Positions 25,754 through 34,735 of a DNA stretch of 64,000 nucleotides are shown piece after piece (the stretch's first letter is position 1; each line of letters starts with the position of its first letter). Both the position numbers and the translations under genes were made by a program. The notes under the pieces were generated by a model. That model saw nothing but the letters and a program-made list of their open reading frames with translations. It was not told the origin of the DNA and did not search any database. Source of the stretch: Chromatiales bacterium (lineage in GTDB: Bacteria > Pseudomonadota > Gammaproteobacteria > Steroidobacterales > GCA-2729495); the NCBI GenBank assembly GCA_024234935.1, contig JACKNI010000002.1:496001-560000 (forward strand), in the 5' to 3' direction.

Positions 25754-25766
25754 ATCTGGCACCTTT
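25748..25766 (-). repeat. RAYT terminal repeat, right copy
   Basis: AAATAAATCTGGCACCTTT is the inverse of 24952-24970 with one mismatch. It overlaps the transposase stop and abuts the SYLF stop codon at 25767-25769. Confidence 0.75.
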
Positions 25767-26327
25767 TTAACGGTCCAGCTTCGTGATCTTCGAGCCATCC
25801 AGCGAAACGCCCGCCATCAGGCCCTTTTGGCCGACCATGAAGGCGACGATGGGCTTCTTGAGCGTCGCGGTATCAATGGTGCCGCTCGCCCCTGTGTCGA
25901 TCAGCGTGATGTTGCCGTCGACGCCGGCTTTCCAGCCGCTGCTGGCGCGAAACTGCTTCAGCGCTTCTGCGTCGAGAAACACCATGATGATGTCGCGCTT
26001 CTGGCCGCCAGCCTGGAAACCGACCGAACCGGAAAAGATGCTGTAGTAGCCATTCGTCTTGCCGCCGATGCGCAAGGCGCCTTCACCGCCCTCGCCGGCG
26101 ATGACGAAACCTGCCTTGATGACTTCGGCGAAGACCAGCACTCCCTTGGCTTCGGCCAGCACCGTCGCGGAGCCCGGGACTTCGGCCTTCAGCCTGCCCA
26201 GCGCCGCATCGACCTTGGCATCGATCTCGGCAGCAGTGGAGGCGTGTGCCGCAAAAGGCGCACTGATAAACAACAGTACAACCATGCAGAACCAGATGCG
26301 GACCGATGTGGCAGCCGTATTGTTCAT
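25767..26327 (-). CDS. SYLF (YSC84-like) lipid-binding domain protein, exported
   Basis: This encodes 186 residues with an N-terminal signal peptide (VRIWFCMVVLLFISAPFAAH) and then the SYLF fold: KGVLVFAEVIKAGFVIAGEG, YYSIFSGSVGFQAGGQKRDI and IVAFMVGQKGLMAGVSLDGS. The family binds membrane lipids in eukaryotes; its bacterial role is unclear. The ATG at 26327 is supported by AAGGAG seven bases upstream and by the signal peptide. Transposon repeats adjoin both sides: one end at the stop codon and a solitary copy about 30 bases upstream of the start, so its promoter region has been altered. Confidence 0.88.
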   Translation of the reverse strand: MNNTAATSVRIWFCMVVLLFISAPFAAHASTAAEIDAKVDAALGRLKAEVPGSATVLAEAKGVLVFAEVIKAGFVIAGEGGEGALRIGGKTNGYYSIFSGSVGFQAGGQKRDIIMVFLDAEALKQFRASSGWKAGVDGNITLIDTGASGTIDTATLKKPIVAFMVGQKGLMAGVSLDGSKITKLDR

Positions 26328-26356
26328 GGTGGGCTCCTTTTTTAAGAAAAAATGAA

Positions 26357-26375
26357 AAATAAATCTGACACCTTT
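26357..26375 (-). repeat. Solitary RAYT-type terminal repeat
   Basis: AAATAAATCTGACACCTTT is the perfect inverse of 24952-24970. A second partial copy (TGACACCTTTT) follows at about 26378-26388. It lies between gor and the SYLF gene, so the whole SYLF gene plus transposon sits between two matching ends (24952-26375). Confidence 0.7.
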
Positions 26376-26392
26376 TATGACACCTTTTAGCG

Positions 26393-27739
26393 TTAGCGCA
26401 TGGTGACGAGTTCTTCGGCGGCGGTTGGGTGAATTGCCACGGTGTCGTCGAAGTCGCGCTTGGTGGCGCCCATGCGGATCGCCACGGCAAAGCCCTGCAG
26501 CATCTCGTCGGCGCCGGGTCCCATGATGTGGCAACCGACCACTTTCTGCTCCGGGCCTGCCGTGACCAGCTTCATGTGCGTCTTTGGCTTGAGCGTGGTC
26601 ATGCCATTCCACAGCGGAACGAAGCTTGAACTGTACACCTTGACCTGAGCGCCGAACTTTTCGCGGGCCTCACCTTCACTGAGTCCGCAAGTGCCGATCG
26701 GCGGATGGCTGAAAATCACCGTGGGGATGTTGCTGTAGTCCAGGCAGCGGTCTTTCATGCCGCCAAACACGCGGTCGGCAAGACGCCGACCGGCGGCCAC
26801 TGCAACCGGCGTCAGCGCCGCACGACCCGTAACGTCGCCGAGCGCATAGATATGCGGGACGGTCGTTACCTGCCAGGCATCGGTCGGGACGAAGCCAGCC
26901 TCGTCGGTCTGCACACCGGCTGCTTCGAGGCCGAGATCAGCGGTAGCCGGCACACGGCCGATCACCCAGAACAGCGCATCGAAAGGCCCATGGCGGCGGC
27001 CATCCTCGGTGGAAAGTTGCAAACCGTCTGCTGTGCGCTGCAGCCCGGCCGGCACTGCGTTACCGACAAAGCTGATGCCGTCAGCAGAAAGCGCTTCCAG
27101 AACGCCCTCTTGCAGCGATTCATCCAGATGCCGCAGCACGCGGGCGTGACGAGCAAGCAGCGTGACCTCCGAACCGAGCGCACGCAGCGCACCGGCAAAC
27201 TCGACGGCGATATAACCGGCACCGACCAGCGCGACCCGCTGCGGGCGCTGCTCGAGGGCGAAGAAATCGTCCGAGACCAGCCCGAGTTCACTGCCCGGCA
27301 GATCCGGTACCTGCGGGCGGCCACCGGTAGCGATGATGAGGTGCGGTGCCGACAGGGTCCGTCCGGCCACCCTGACGGTGTGGGGATCACCAAACCGCGC
27401 ATGGCCCACGACATGCGCGATGCCCTTCCGCGCCAGGTTGGCCGCATAGATACCGTTCAGGCGCTGAATGTAGGCGTCGCGTTTGACCTTGAAGCCCGCC
27501 CAGTCCTGGCCTTTGACGGTGACGTCGAAACCATAGTCGCGTGCATCGTGCATCAGGTGTGCAAGGCTCGCCGCGTTGTAGACCAGCTTCTTCGGCACAC
27601 AGCCGACGTTGACACAGGTCCCGCCCAGCGCCGTGGACTCGATCACAACGACCCGGGCGCCATATTCCGCCGCACGCTGCGCGGCCGCGAGGCCGCCGCT
27701 GCCGCCGCCAATCACGATGAGATCGAACTGTTCCGCCAT
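26393..27739 (-). CDS. gor: Glutathione reductase
   Basis: This cytoplasmic flavoprotein reduces glutathione disulfide with NADPH. It is 448 residues, close to the 450 of E. coli Gor. Visible are the FAD motif IVIGGGSGGLAAAQRAAEYG, the redox-active disulfide GGTCVNVGCVPKK, the NADPH-binding VALVGAGYIAVEFAGALRAL, IYALGDVTGRAALTPVA and the C-terminal HPTAAEELVTMR with the catalytic histidine. The ATG at 27739 has AGGG eight bases upstream; one two codons earlier is possible. It is divergent from prlC, separated by 141 bases. Confidence 0.96.
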   Translation of the reverse strand: MAEQFDLIVIGGGSGGLAAAQRAAEYGARVVVIESTALGGTCVNVGCVPKKLVYNAASLAHLMHDARDYGFDVTVKGQDWAGFKVKRDAYIQRLNGIYAANLARKGIAHVVGHARFGDPHTVRVAGRTLSAPHLIIATGGRPQVPDLPGSELGLVSDDFFALEQRPQRVALVGAGYIAVEFAGALRALGSEVTLLARHARVLRHLDESLQEGVLEALSADGISFVGNAVPAGLQRTADGLQLSTEDGRRHGPFDALFWVIGRVPATADLGLEAAGVQTDEAGFVPTDAWQVTTVPHIYALGDVTGRAALTPVAVAAGRRLADRVFGGMKDRCLDYSNIPTVIFSHPPIGTCGLSEGEAREKFGAQVKVYSSSFVPLWNGMTTLKPKTHMKLVTAGPEQKVVGCHIMGPGADEMLQGFAVAIRMGATKRDFDDTVAIHPTAAEELVTMR

Positions 27740-27880
27740 GCGCATCGCCCTGCTGCCCTTGAAAATCGCCTCCAGTCTAGCAAGCGGACAGAATCCTTTG
27801 ATTCCCGTCTTGGGGGTCGGCTGGCGTTTCCGTTAGCATTCCGGACCGCGATCTTGCGCGTCCATACCCCGGGTCAAGTC

Positions 27881-29920
27881 TTGAACAACAATCCCCTGCT
27901 ACGGCAAAGCGGCCTGCCCGCTTTCGCGCACATCCGGCCTGAGCACATCGAGCCGGCCGTGCTGGAAACGATCGAGGCGAGTCGCACCGAACTCGAGCAA
28001 CTGATCAAGTCGGCCAGTCAATCCGACCCTGATTTTGAAGCCGTGATCCTGCCGCTCGAAGCACTCGGCGACCGGCTGCACCGTGTCTGGTCGCCGGTAC
28101 GGCATTTGCAATCAGTGGCCAATGCGCCCGAGCTGCGCGCTGCCTACGACGCCTGTCTGCCGGCGCTGTCGCGATATGCCACCGAACTCGGCCACAACCA
28201 GCGGCTCTACCGGCTCTATCAGCGCCTCAGCGAAGGCAAGGCGGCGCAAAGGGACGGCGTGCGCGAAGGGGGCGCACGCCTGCTGGAACTTGCTATCCGC
28301 GACTTCACCCTGGCCGGCGTACACCTGCCGGAAGACAAGAAAGCGCGCTTCAAGGCCATCATGGAGGAGCTGGCACAGACTGAAGCCGCCTTCGAGCACA
28401 ACGTGCTCGACTCCGCGGCAGCCTGGTCACTGCACATCAGCGATGCGGAGCGGGTCAAAGGCATACCGGAACATGTGCTCGAACCGGCTGCACTGCTGGC
28501 CCGGGAGTCCGGCAAGACCGGCTGGATCCTGCAGCTCGACCAGCCCACCTATGTGGATGTGGTCGCTCACGCCGACGATCGCGAGCTGCGCCAGCAACTC
28601 TACCGGGCCTGGGTCACGCGCGCCTCGGATCAGGCCGACTATTCACCCGACAACGACAACAGTGCAGTGATGGAACGCATCCTGGCCTTGCGGCACGAAG
28701 CCGCACAGATCGTCGGCTACGCCGATTTTGCCGATTATTCGCTGGCGACCAAGATGGCGAAGTCGGCGGATGAAGTGCGAAGCTTTCTGCTCGACCTCGT
28801 GGCACATTCGCGCGCAGCGGCAAAGCGCGAGCTGGCAGAGCTTGAAGCTTTCGCCGGTTTCGGTCTCGAGCCCTGGGATATCGCCTACTACTCTGAAAAA
28901 CTGCGCCACCGGAGGTACGCCATCTCCGATGAGGAACTGCGGCCTTTCTTCCCGCTGCCACGGGTCATGTCCGGCCTGTTCAGCGTGCTCGAAAAGCTCT
29001 ATGGCCTGCGCGTCTCGCAGGTCGAAGGCATCGAGACCTGGGACCAGAACGCCGCCTACTACCAGCTGACCGGCAAGGATGATCAGCCGGTCGGCGGTTT
29101 CTACGTGGATTTCTTCGCGCGCTCGAACAAGCGCGCCGGCGCATGGATGGATCAATGCCTGAATCGCGGCCGCGATCACGGACAGGTGCAGATACCGGTC
29201 GCGCACCTGGTCTGCAACTATGCGCGCCCGTCCGGCGACCGGCCGTCACTGCTGACGCATGACGAGGTCGTGACGCTGTTTCACGAGATGGGCCACGTGC
29301 TCCATCACCTGCTGACGCGCATCGACTACCCCAGCGTGGCAGGTATCAACGGTGTGCCCTGGGATGCCGTCGAGCTCCCCAGCCAGTTCATGGAAACCTT
29401 TGCCTGGGAACCCGAGGTTGTCTCGCTCTGCTCGGCCCACTACCAGACCGGTGAGCCGCTGCCAGCGGCGATTCTCAAGAGCCTGCGTGAATCAAAGAAT
29501 TTCCAGGCCGGCCTGGACCTGGTACGCCAGATCGAGTTCGCGCTCTTTGACATGCGTATCCATAGCGGACCAGTCCCGCCTGACAGCGCGCGTATCGCCG
29601 GAATCCTGCACGAAGTGCGCGCCGAGGTAGCGGCCATCCGCTACCCGGAATGGAATCGCTTTGCGCATGCCTTCACGCACATCTTCGGCGGCGGCTATGC
29701 AGCGGGCTACTACAGCTACAAGTGGGCGGAAGTACTGGCGGCCGATGCTTTTGCCGCTTTCGAGGAAAACGGACTGTTCAATGCGGATCTGGCCCGGCGC
29801 TTCAGGGAAAACATACTCGAGGTCGGTGGTTCGCGGGATATCGCCGAGGCCTTCATCGCTTTCCGCGGCCGGCCCGCACATGTGGATGCCCTGCTGAAGC
29901 AAACCGGAATCACTGCATGA
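27881..29920 (+). CDS. prlC: Oligopeptidase A
   Basis: This cytoplasmic zinc metallopeptidase degrades short peptides and cleaved signal peptides. It is 679 residues from the TTG at 27881, matching the 680 of E. coli PrlC. The M3 active site LFHEMGHVLHH, with its HExxH-type zinc ligands and catalytic glutamate, is at about residues 466-476. GYAAGYYSYKWAEVLAADAF is the C-terminal family signature. The TTG is chosen because LNNNPLLRQSGLPAF aligns with the usual N-terminus and no ATG is near. The gene overlaps xth by four bases. Confidence 0.95.
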   Translation: MNNNPLLRQSGLPAFAHIRPEHIEPAVLETIEASRTELEQLIKSASQSDPDFEAVILPLEALGDRLHRVWSPVRHLQSVANAPELRAAYDACLPALSRYATELGHNQRLYRLYQRLSEGKAAQRDGVREGGARLLELAIRDFTLAGVHLPEDKKARFKAIMEELAQTEAAFEHNVLDSAAAWSLHISDAERVKGIPEHVLEPAALLARESGKTGWILQLDQPTYVDVVAHADDRELRQQLYRAWVTRASDQADYSPDNDNSAVMERILALRHEAAQIVGYADFADYSLATKMAKSADEVRSFLLDLVAHSRAAAKRELAELEAFAGFGLEPWDIAYYSEKLRHRRYAISDEELRPFFPLPRVMSGLFSVLEKLYGLRVSQVEGIETWDQNAAYYQLTGKDDQPVGGFYVDFFARSNKRAGAWMDQCLNRGRDHGQVQIPVAHLVCNYARPSGDRPSLLTHDEVVTLFHEMGHVLHHLLTRIDYPSVAGINGVPWDAVELPSQFMETFAWEPEVVSLCSAHYQTGEPLPAAILKSLRESKNFQAGLDLVRQIEFALFDMRIHSGPVPPDSARIAGILHEVRAEVAAIRYPEWNRFAHAFTHIFGGGYAAGYYSYKWAEVLAADAFAAFEENGLFNADLARRFRENILEVGGSRDIAEAFIAFRGRPAHVDALLKQTGITA

Positions 29921-30699
29921 AACTTGCCACCTGGAACGTCAATTCAATCCGGCAGCGCTTGCCGCACGTTCTGGACTGGCTGAACGCCAATGAGCCTGAT
30001 GTACTTGCCCTGCAGGAAATCAAGACGGAGGCCGACAAGTTTCCGCTGGCCGAGATCGAGGCCAGCGGCTATCGCTGCGTTCTGAACGGGCAGAAGGCCT
30101 GGAACGGCGTTGCGCTGATCTCGCGCGACTCACCGGCTGATGTCATCGTCGACATTCCCGGTTTCGCTGACGAACAACGCCGTGTGATCGCTGCCAGCTA
30201 CGGCGATACCCGCATCATCAATGTCTATGTGCCGAACGGCCAGAGTGTCGGCTCGGACAAATACCGTTACAAGCTGGACTGGCTGGATGCACTGCACGGC
30301 TGGCTGGAAGACGAGCTGAAGAAATACGAACGGCTGGCCATCGTCGGCGATTTCAATATCGCGCCGGAAGATCGCGATGTGCACGATCCGGAGCTGTGGC
30401 GCGATCAGGTCCTGTGCAGCGGCCCGGAACGCGAGCGCCTGGCGGCGCTGCTCGAGCTCGGTCTGGTGGACACCTTCCGGCTTTCCGAGCAACCGGAGAA
30501 ATCGTTTTCGTGGTGGGACTACCGGCAGATGGGTTTCAGGTTGAACCGCGGCCTGCGCATCGACCTGATTCTGGCGTCCAGGGCGCTCGCGGCGGACTGC
30601 TCGGCCACCCTCATCGACAAGCTGCCCCGGAAGCTCGAAAAGCCCTCCGACCACGCGCCGGTACTGGCCATTTTTCACGGCGACGTCGCCATAAGCTGA
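29917..30699 (+). CDS. xth: Exonuclease III (AP endonuclease)
   Basis: This 260-residue DNA-repair enzyme cleaves at abasic sites and degrades 3' ends of duplex DNA, using magnesium. It has the exonuclease-endonuclease-phosphatase signatures: ATWNVNSIRQRL, DVLALQEIKTE with the metal-binding glutamate, YVPNGQSVGSDKYRYKL, IVGDFNIAPEDRDV with the Asp-Asn pair, and the C-terminal PSDHAPVLA with the catalytic Asp-His. The ATG overlaps the prlC stop (ATGA), so it is translationally coupled to the peptidase. Confidence 0.94.
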   Translation: MKLATWNVNSIRQRLPHVLDWLNANEPDVLALQEIKTEADKFPLAEIEASGYRCVLNGQKAWNGVALISRDSPADVIVDIPGFADEQRRVIAASYGDTRIINVYVPNGQSVGSDKYRYKLDWLDALHGWLEDELKKYERLAIVGDFNIAPEDRDVHDPELWRDQVLCSGPERERLAALLELGLVDTFRLSEQPEKSFSWWDYRQMGFRLNRGLRIDLILASRALAADCSATLIDKLPRKLEKPSDHAPVLAIFHGDVAIS

Positions 30700-30800
30700 T
30701 CCGGAAGCGGCGAGGCAGCCATTGGAAGCCCCGCTGATCCGGCCGCTATTGTTTGCGTACGGGTCGGCATGTAACTTGGCGCACCATGGGGTCAGCGTAT

Positions 30801-33800
30801 ATGTCCGGACGTCTTTGGGGCGCGATAAATGCACTGCTGGCCGCCTGCCTGTGTGCAACTTCAGTACTGGCACAGGAAGCTGCAGCAACGCAGGCTGCAA
30901 CCGCGGAGACAGCCGCAGCATCCCTCGCCGCGGAGCCGGCCGCGGATCCGCGCATTGCCCGGATTGACGCTCTGATCGCCGGCACCCTGGACGTCACTGT
31001 CGCCCCGCAATCTCTCTTTGACATCCCCCTGACGGATGAAGCTGCACTTCAGGTGGAAGCGCTGCGGATACGCACGCTGCTGGCCGCAATCGATTCTGCG
31101 GCCGAGACTCCCGACACGAAGATCGCGCCACCGGATCCGGCACTGTGGCGCGGTCGCATGGCACTGGACCGCGCGCGCCTTGCTTTCTACGCGCTGGACA
31201 AGACGGAGCGTGATGCACTGCTGGCGAAGCATGCAGGGCGCCAGGAAGCAGCGCAGCCGGGTGAGACGGCAGCGGAGCGCCAGGCGCGTGAGGCAGAACT
31301 GGAACGTCAGCGCAGCCTCGAAGCAGCGCGTGCCGCGCGCACCGAGGCTGAACGACTGGTCAAGGAAGAACTGGCACGCCTCATCGCCGTTGAGGCGCGT
31401 ATCGCCGCGGTGCTTGGCAGCTTCAGCAGGGAGCATGCGGAACTGGCCACCCGCACTGACGCGCTGCTCGGCTGGCAGCGGCGTGTGCGCGAGGCAAAGG
31501 CGGCGGGCGACTCGGAAGTCGATGCGACCTATGAGGCGATCCGCCGGACCCTGCGTGCCTCCCGTGACGAACTTTCTGCCGCGCTTGATGAGCTCGGCGG
31601 TGCCGCATCGGCGGTTCCGGATATCGGGCCGGACGCACTCGCCGACATTCCACCGGATGTTCCCGCGGATGATGCACGCGCGCGCCGCATCGGGGTGCAG
31701 AAGGCCATCATCGAAGCGCGTCGGGCCGAGCAGGCAATCCGCGAAGAACGCGCAGCTGTACTGCTGGACGAAATCACGGTACTGAACACCGAGCGCCTCG
31801 GCCTGTTGCCCTTTCTGTCAGCGAGCAAGCGCAACGCCGTCACGGGCTTTACGCCGGCCGGCTGGGAACAGGCGAAACTGGAGATTTACCAGCTTTCGCT
31901 GATCCTTCGCTATCACCGGCAGACCGGTACCGCATGGCTTGCGGGGTTGCGCAGCAACGGACCTTCCGGCGTGTCCATCTGGAATACGGCAAAAGTGGCG
32001 ATCCCCTGGCTGCTGCTCGTCACGCTGTTTGTGTGGGAGAAGCGCCGGTCGGGCCACGTTATCGCCCTGGCCGATGCGCGCCTCGAAGCGGTAGACCGTG
32101 CGGAGCGGCGCGTATCCCCGAGCCTGCAGCTGCAGCTGGTGCGCTTTCTGGGCAAGATCCACCGCCAGCTTGAATGGGCACTGTTCTATCTGGCAAGCCT
32201 GTGGCTGCTGCCAGCTGCCGTGCAAGACCTGCTTGAAGTGCAGCTGCTGGTATCCGTCATCGGCTGGGGAATCGGTGCGGCACTGGCAGTGAATGTCATC
32301 AATGCCATCGTCGCCGCTACCACGACCAATCTGGTCAACGTGGACGGCGGGAGCAGCAAGATCCGCTTGCGTTCGCTGCGCCTGGTGGCACGGACTGCAG
32401 TGATCTTCATACTGATCCTCGTCCTCAGCAGCAGACTTGTCGGACAGGGGACCATCTACAGCTGGGCATTCTCCAGCTGCTGGTTTGCAGCGTTCCCGGT
32501 CTTTCTGGTGCTGGTGCGCTGGTGGCGGTCGATCATCTTCGAGCGTATCGATCTGGTGCGCAGGAAGACGCCGGTACAGGTCTGGGTGCTGTCGAACCGC
32601 GAGGGCTGGAAAAGTTTTCTCGCTGCGATGATCGGAGCCGTACAGCTGTTCAGCGCCGGCACAGTAAAGAATATGCGACTGTGGCTGTCGGACTTCGACC
32701 TGGCACGCCGCGCTCACGCCTGGCTGTTCCGGCGCGAGCTGGAGCGCTTCGGCGATACGCATGATGCGCTGGCCGTGAAGCCGCTGCGTATCGAGGCCAT
32801 GGACATCCTGCATCCGGCACGGGAATACACCCGCTGGCTTGAAAGCCCGAACGATGAGCTGCTGGAACACATCGTCAGTACTGCCAGGCAGCGCAAGGGC
32901 CGCATGATCGCCCTGATCGCCTCACGCGGCATGGGCAAGTCTTCGCTGATGCATGAGTTGCATGCACGGGTCGATGGCTCGGTCAGCATCGTATGCGGCC
33001 CGCATACTTCGGCGGAGGCGGTCCGCCGGGCCGCCCGGACGCATGACCCTGATGCGACGACGACCGATGAGCCCGGCGACACGGCACCGCCGCTGATGCT
33101 GCTGGACGAAGCGCATGCACTGGCCAAGCCGATCATCGGCGGTCTTGCGCTGTTCGATGAAGTGATCGCCATTGCGCGCGGAAACTGCACCGGGACGACC
33201 TGGGTCTTCACCATCGATGCGGCGGTCTGGCCCTTTCTGAAGCGCGCCCGTGATGCGCGGCCGCTCTTCGACGAGGTGCACCACCTTGAACCGTGGGATG
33301 AGGCGCAGATCGGTGCGCTGCTGGCACAACGGACGGCAGAGGCCGGCATTTCACCTGTGTATACCGGGCTGCTCGAAAAGCTGCCGGTGGGCGCCGACGA
33401 GATCGACCGTCTGGATGCATTGAAAGCCAAGCAGGGCGGTTACATGCGCATGCTCTGGGACTACGTCTCGGGCAACCCAGGCCTTGCACTTGAAGCCTGG
33501 CGCTCCACTCTGGCGGAGGACGGGCAGGGAGTGGTGCATGTGCGGCCACTGCAAGAGCCGGACCCCGCGATGCTGAACGCGCTGCCCGATTCGTCGCTGT
33601 TCATCCTGCGTGCGATCCTGTACCTGACTCCCGCGACGGTTGAAGACGTCGCACAGGCCACCCGCCTGAGTCACGAACAGGTACTCAATGCATTCCGCTT
33701 CGGACAGTCGCAGGGAATCTACGGCGAGCAAGGCGACCGCGTCTACATTCGCTGGTCCTGGTTGCGGGCAGTTACCCGGTTGCTGGAACGCCGCCACTTG

Positions 33801-33815
33801 CTGGTGAATCCATGA
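30801..33815 (+). CDS. Large membrane protein: MscK-like sensor half fused to an AAA/STAND-like ATPase
   Basis: This encodes 1004 residues from the ATG at 30801 (GGGG nine bases upstream). A signal peptide (cleaved about residue 24, after SVLA) is followed by a long helical, coiled-coil-rich periplasmic region (about 130-330) like that of MscK/KefA. Next come several transmembrane segments (about 393-411, 460-505 and 530-572). The cytoplasmic part carries a P-loop, ASRGMGKS at 707-714, and a Walker B LMLLDE at 765-770, then a winged-helix-like end (about 940-1000). Normally such a sensor region leads straight into an MscS channel; here an ATPase takes its place and the channel is the next gene, overlapping by four bases. 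I know no named family with this architecture. Confidence 0.8.
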   Translation: MSGRLWGAINALLAACLCATSVLAQEAAATQAATAETAAASLAAEPAADPRIARIDALIAGTLDVTVAPQSLFDIPLTDEAALQVEALRIRTLLAAIDSAAETPDTKIAPPDPALWRGRMALDRARLAFYALDKTERDALLAKHAGRQEAAQPGETAAERQAREAELERQRSLEAARAARTEAERLVKEELARLIAVEARIAAVLGSFSREHAELATRTDALLGWQRRVREAKAAGDSEVDATYEAIRRTLRASRDELSAALDELGGAASAVPDIGPDALADIPPDVPADDARARRIGVQKAIIEARRAEQAIREERAAVLLDEITVLNTERLGLLPFLSASKRNAVTGFTPAGWEQAKLEIYQLSLILRYHRQTGTAWLAGLRSNGPSGVSIWNTAKVAIPWLLLVTLFVWEKRRSGHVIALADARLEAVDRAERRVSPSLQLQLVRFLGKIHRQLEWALFYLASLWLLPAAVQDLLEVQLLVSVIGWGIGAALAVNVINAIVAATTTNLVNVDGGSSKIRLRSLRLVARTAVIFILILVLSSRLVGQGTIYSWAFSSCWFAAFPVFLVLVRWWRSIIFERIDLVRRKTPVQVWVLSNREGWKSFLAAMIGAVQLFSAGTVKNMRLWLSDFDLARRAHAWLFRRELERFGDTHDALAVKPLRIEAMDILHPAREYTRWLESPNDELLEHIVSTARQRKGRMIALIASRGMGKSSLMHELHARVDGSVSIVCGPHTSAEAVRRAARTHDPDATTTDEPGDTAPPLMLLDEAHALAKPIIGGLALFDEVIAIARGNCTGTTWVFTIDAAVWPFLKRARDARPLFDEVHHLEPWDEAQIGALLAQRTAEAGISPVYTGLLEKLPVGADEIDRLDALKAKQGGYMRMLWDYVSGNPGLALEAWRSTLAEDGQGVVHVRPLQEPDPAMLNALPDSSLFILRAILYLTPATVEDVAQATRLSHEQVLNAFRFGQSQGIYGEQGDRVYIRWSWLRAVTRLLERRHLLVNP

Positions 33816-34735
33816 GCAGAAGACTCCCAGGTCGGGCTTCGCGCCTGTGTTGCATCCCTGGCACCGCACTGCTGCTACTGGCGGTGCCGGCATACGCCCA
33901 GGACGCTCCGGATCTCGGGCGCCTTGCCGAGCTCGTTCGCTGGGGCGGGGTCTTTGCATCCATCCCGGTGTTGATCGGCGCACTGTTCCTTATCCGGCTG
34001 ATTGAAAACATCGGCGACCGGCTCGGCCGGCAATTCTCGAACCGGCGGCCGACTATCCAGAAAGTCCAGACAACCGCGCGTTTCTTCATCTATATCGCCA
34101 CCCTCATCGTGACGCTGGGGCTGAGTATCCGGCTGGACTCGACCGCACTCACTGTCATCGGCGGTGCGCTCGCCTTCTCCATCGGCTTTGCGCTGCGTGA
34201 CGTGGTCGCCTCGTTTATCGCCGGCATCACGATCATGTTTGACCGTCCATTCCAGGTCGGTGACCGGGTTTCCTACGGCGGCGAATACGGCGACATCATC
34301 AAGATCGGCCTGCGCAGCGTGCGCATGAACACGCTCGACCACAACATCATCACCATCCCGAACAACAATGTATTCACCGGCGTCACCTCGAGCGGAAACT
34401 ATGGGGAGCTCGAGATGCAGGTGCCGATGGATTTCTACATCGGGGTGGACCAGGACGCGGTGCTCGCCGCCGAGATCATCCGCGAAGCCTGTCTGACCAG
34501 TCCGTATATCTTTCTCGACAAACCCGTGCCGATACTGATCAAGCAGGAGATCCTGCAAAACTACGTGGCGATCAATCTGAAGGCGCGGCCCTATGTGTTC
34601 GACTGCAAATACGAGAAGCCCTTTGAAACGGATGTACACTTCCGTGTACTCGAGGCTTTCCGAGAGCGCGGCATTGGCTCGCCGGCGGTACTGCACCGCT
34701 CCATCGGCCCGGCCGCCAACCCGGAGAATTGCTGA
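33812..34735 (+). CDS. Small mechanosensitive channel (MscS family)
   Basis: This 307-residue MscS-type channel opens under membrane tension to release solutes. A signal-like N-terminal segment precedes two to three transmembrane helices. The pore helix and beta domain are clear: LTVIGGALAFSIGFALRDVV, then ITIMFDRPFQVGDRVSYGG and SVRMNTLDHNIITIPNNNVF. It is about the size of E. coli MscS (286) with a short extra N-terminus. The ATG overlaps the stop of the ATPase gene (ATGA) and its own stop shares one base with the next start. A working complex with the ATPase is inferred from this coupling. Confidence 0.9.
   Translation: MSRRLPGRASRLCCIPGTALLLLAVPAYAQDAPDLGRLAELVRWGGVFASIPVLIGALFLIRLIENIGDRLGRQFSNRRPTIQKVQTTARFFIYIATLIVTLGLSIRLDSTALTVIGGALAFSIGFALRDVVASFIAGITIMFDRPFQVGDRVSYGGEYGDIIKIGLRSVRMNTLDHNIITIPNNNVFTGVTSSGNYGELEMQVPMDFYIGVDQDAVLAAEIIREACLTSPYIFLDKPVPILIKQEILQNYVAINLKARPYVFDCKYEKPFETDVHFRVLEAFRERGIGSPAVLHRSIGPAANPENC

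Larger units (their letters stand above)
24952..25766. mobile_element. RAYT transposon with 19-base terminal inverted repeats
   Basis: This 815-base element carries one transposase gene. The ends are 24952-24970 (AAAGGTGTCAGATTTATTT) and its inverted partner at 25748-25766 (one mismatch). The left end overlaps the qor stop codon and the right end abuts the SYLF gene stop. A third, perfectly matching inverted copy lies at 26357-26375 beyond the SYLF gene. Confidence 0.75.

Noticed and set aside
26705..27880. N-terminal extension of prlC across gor
   Set aside because: The extension is antisense to gor; the TTG at 27881 gives the exact family length.
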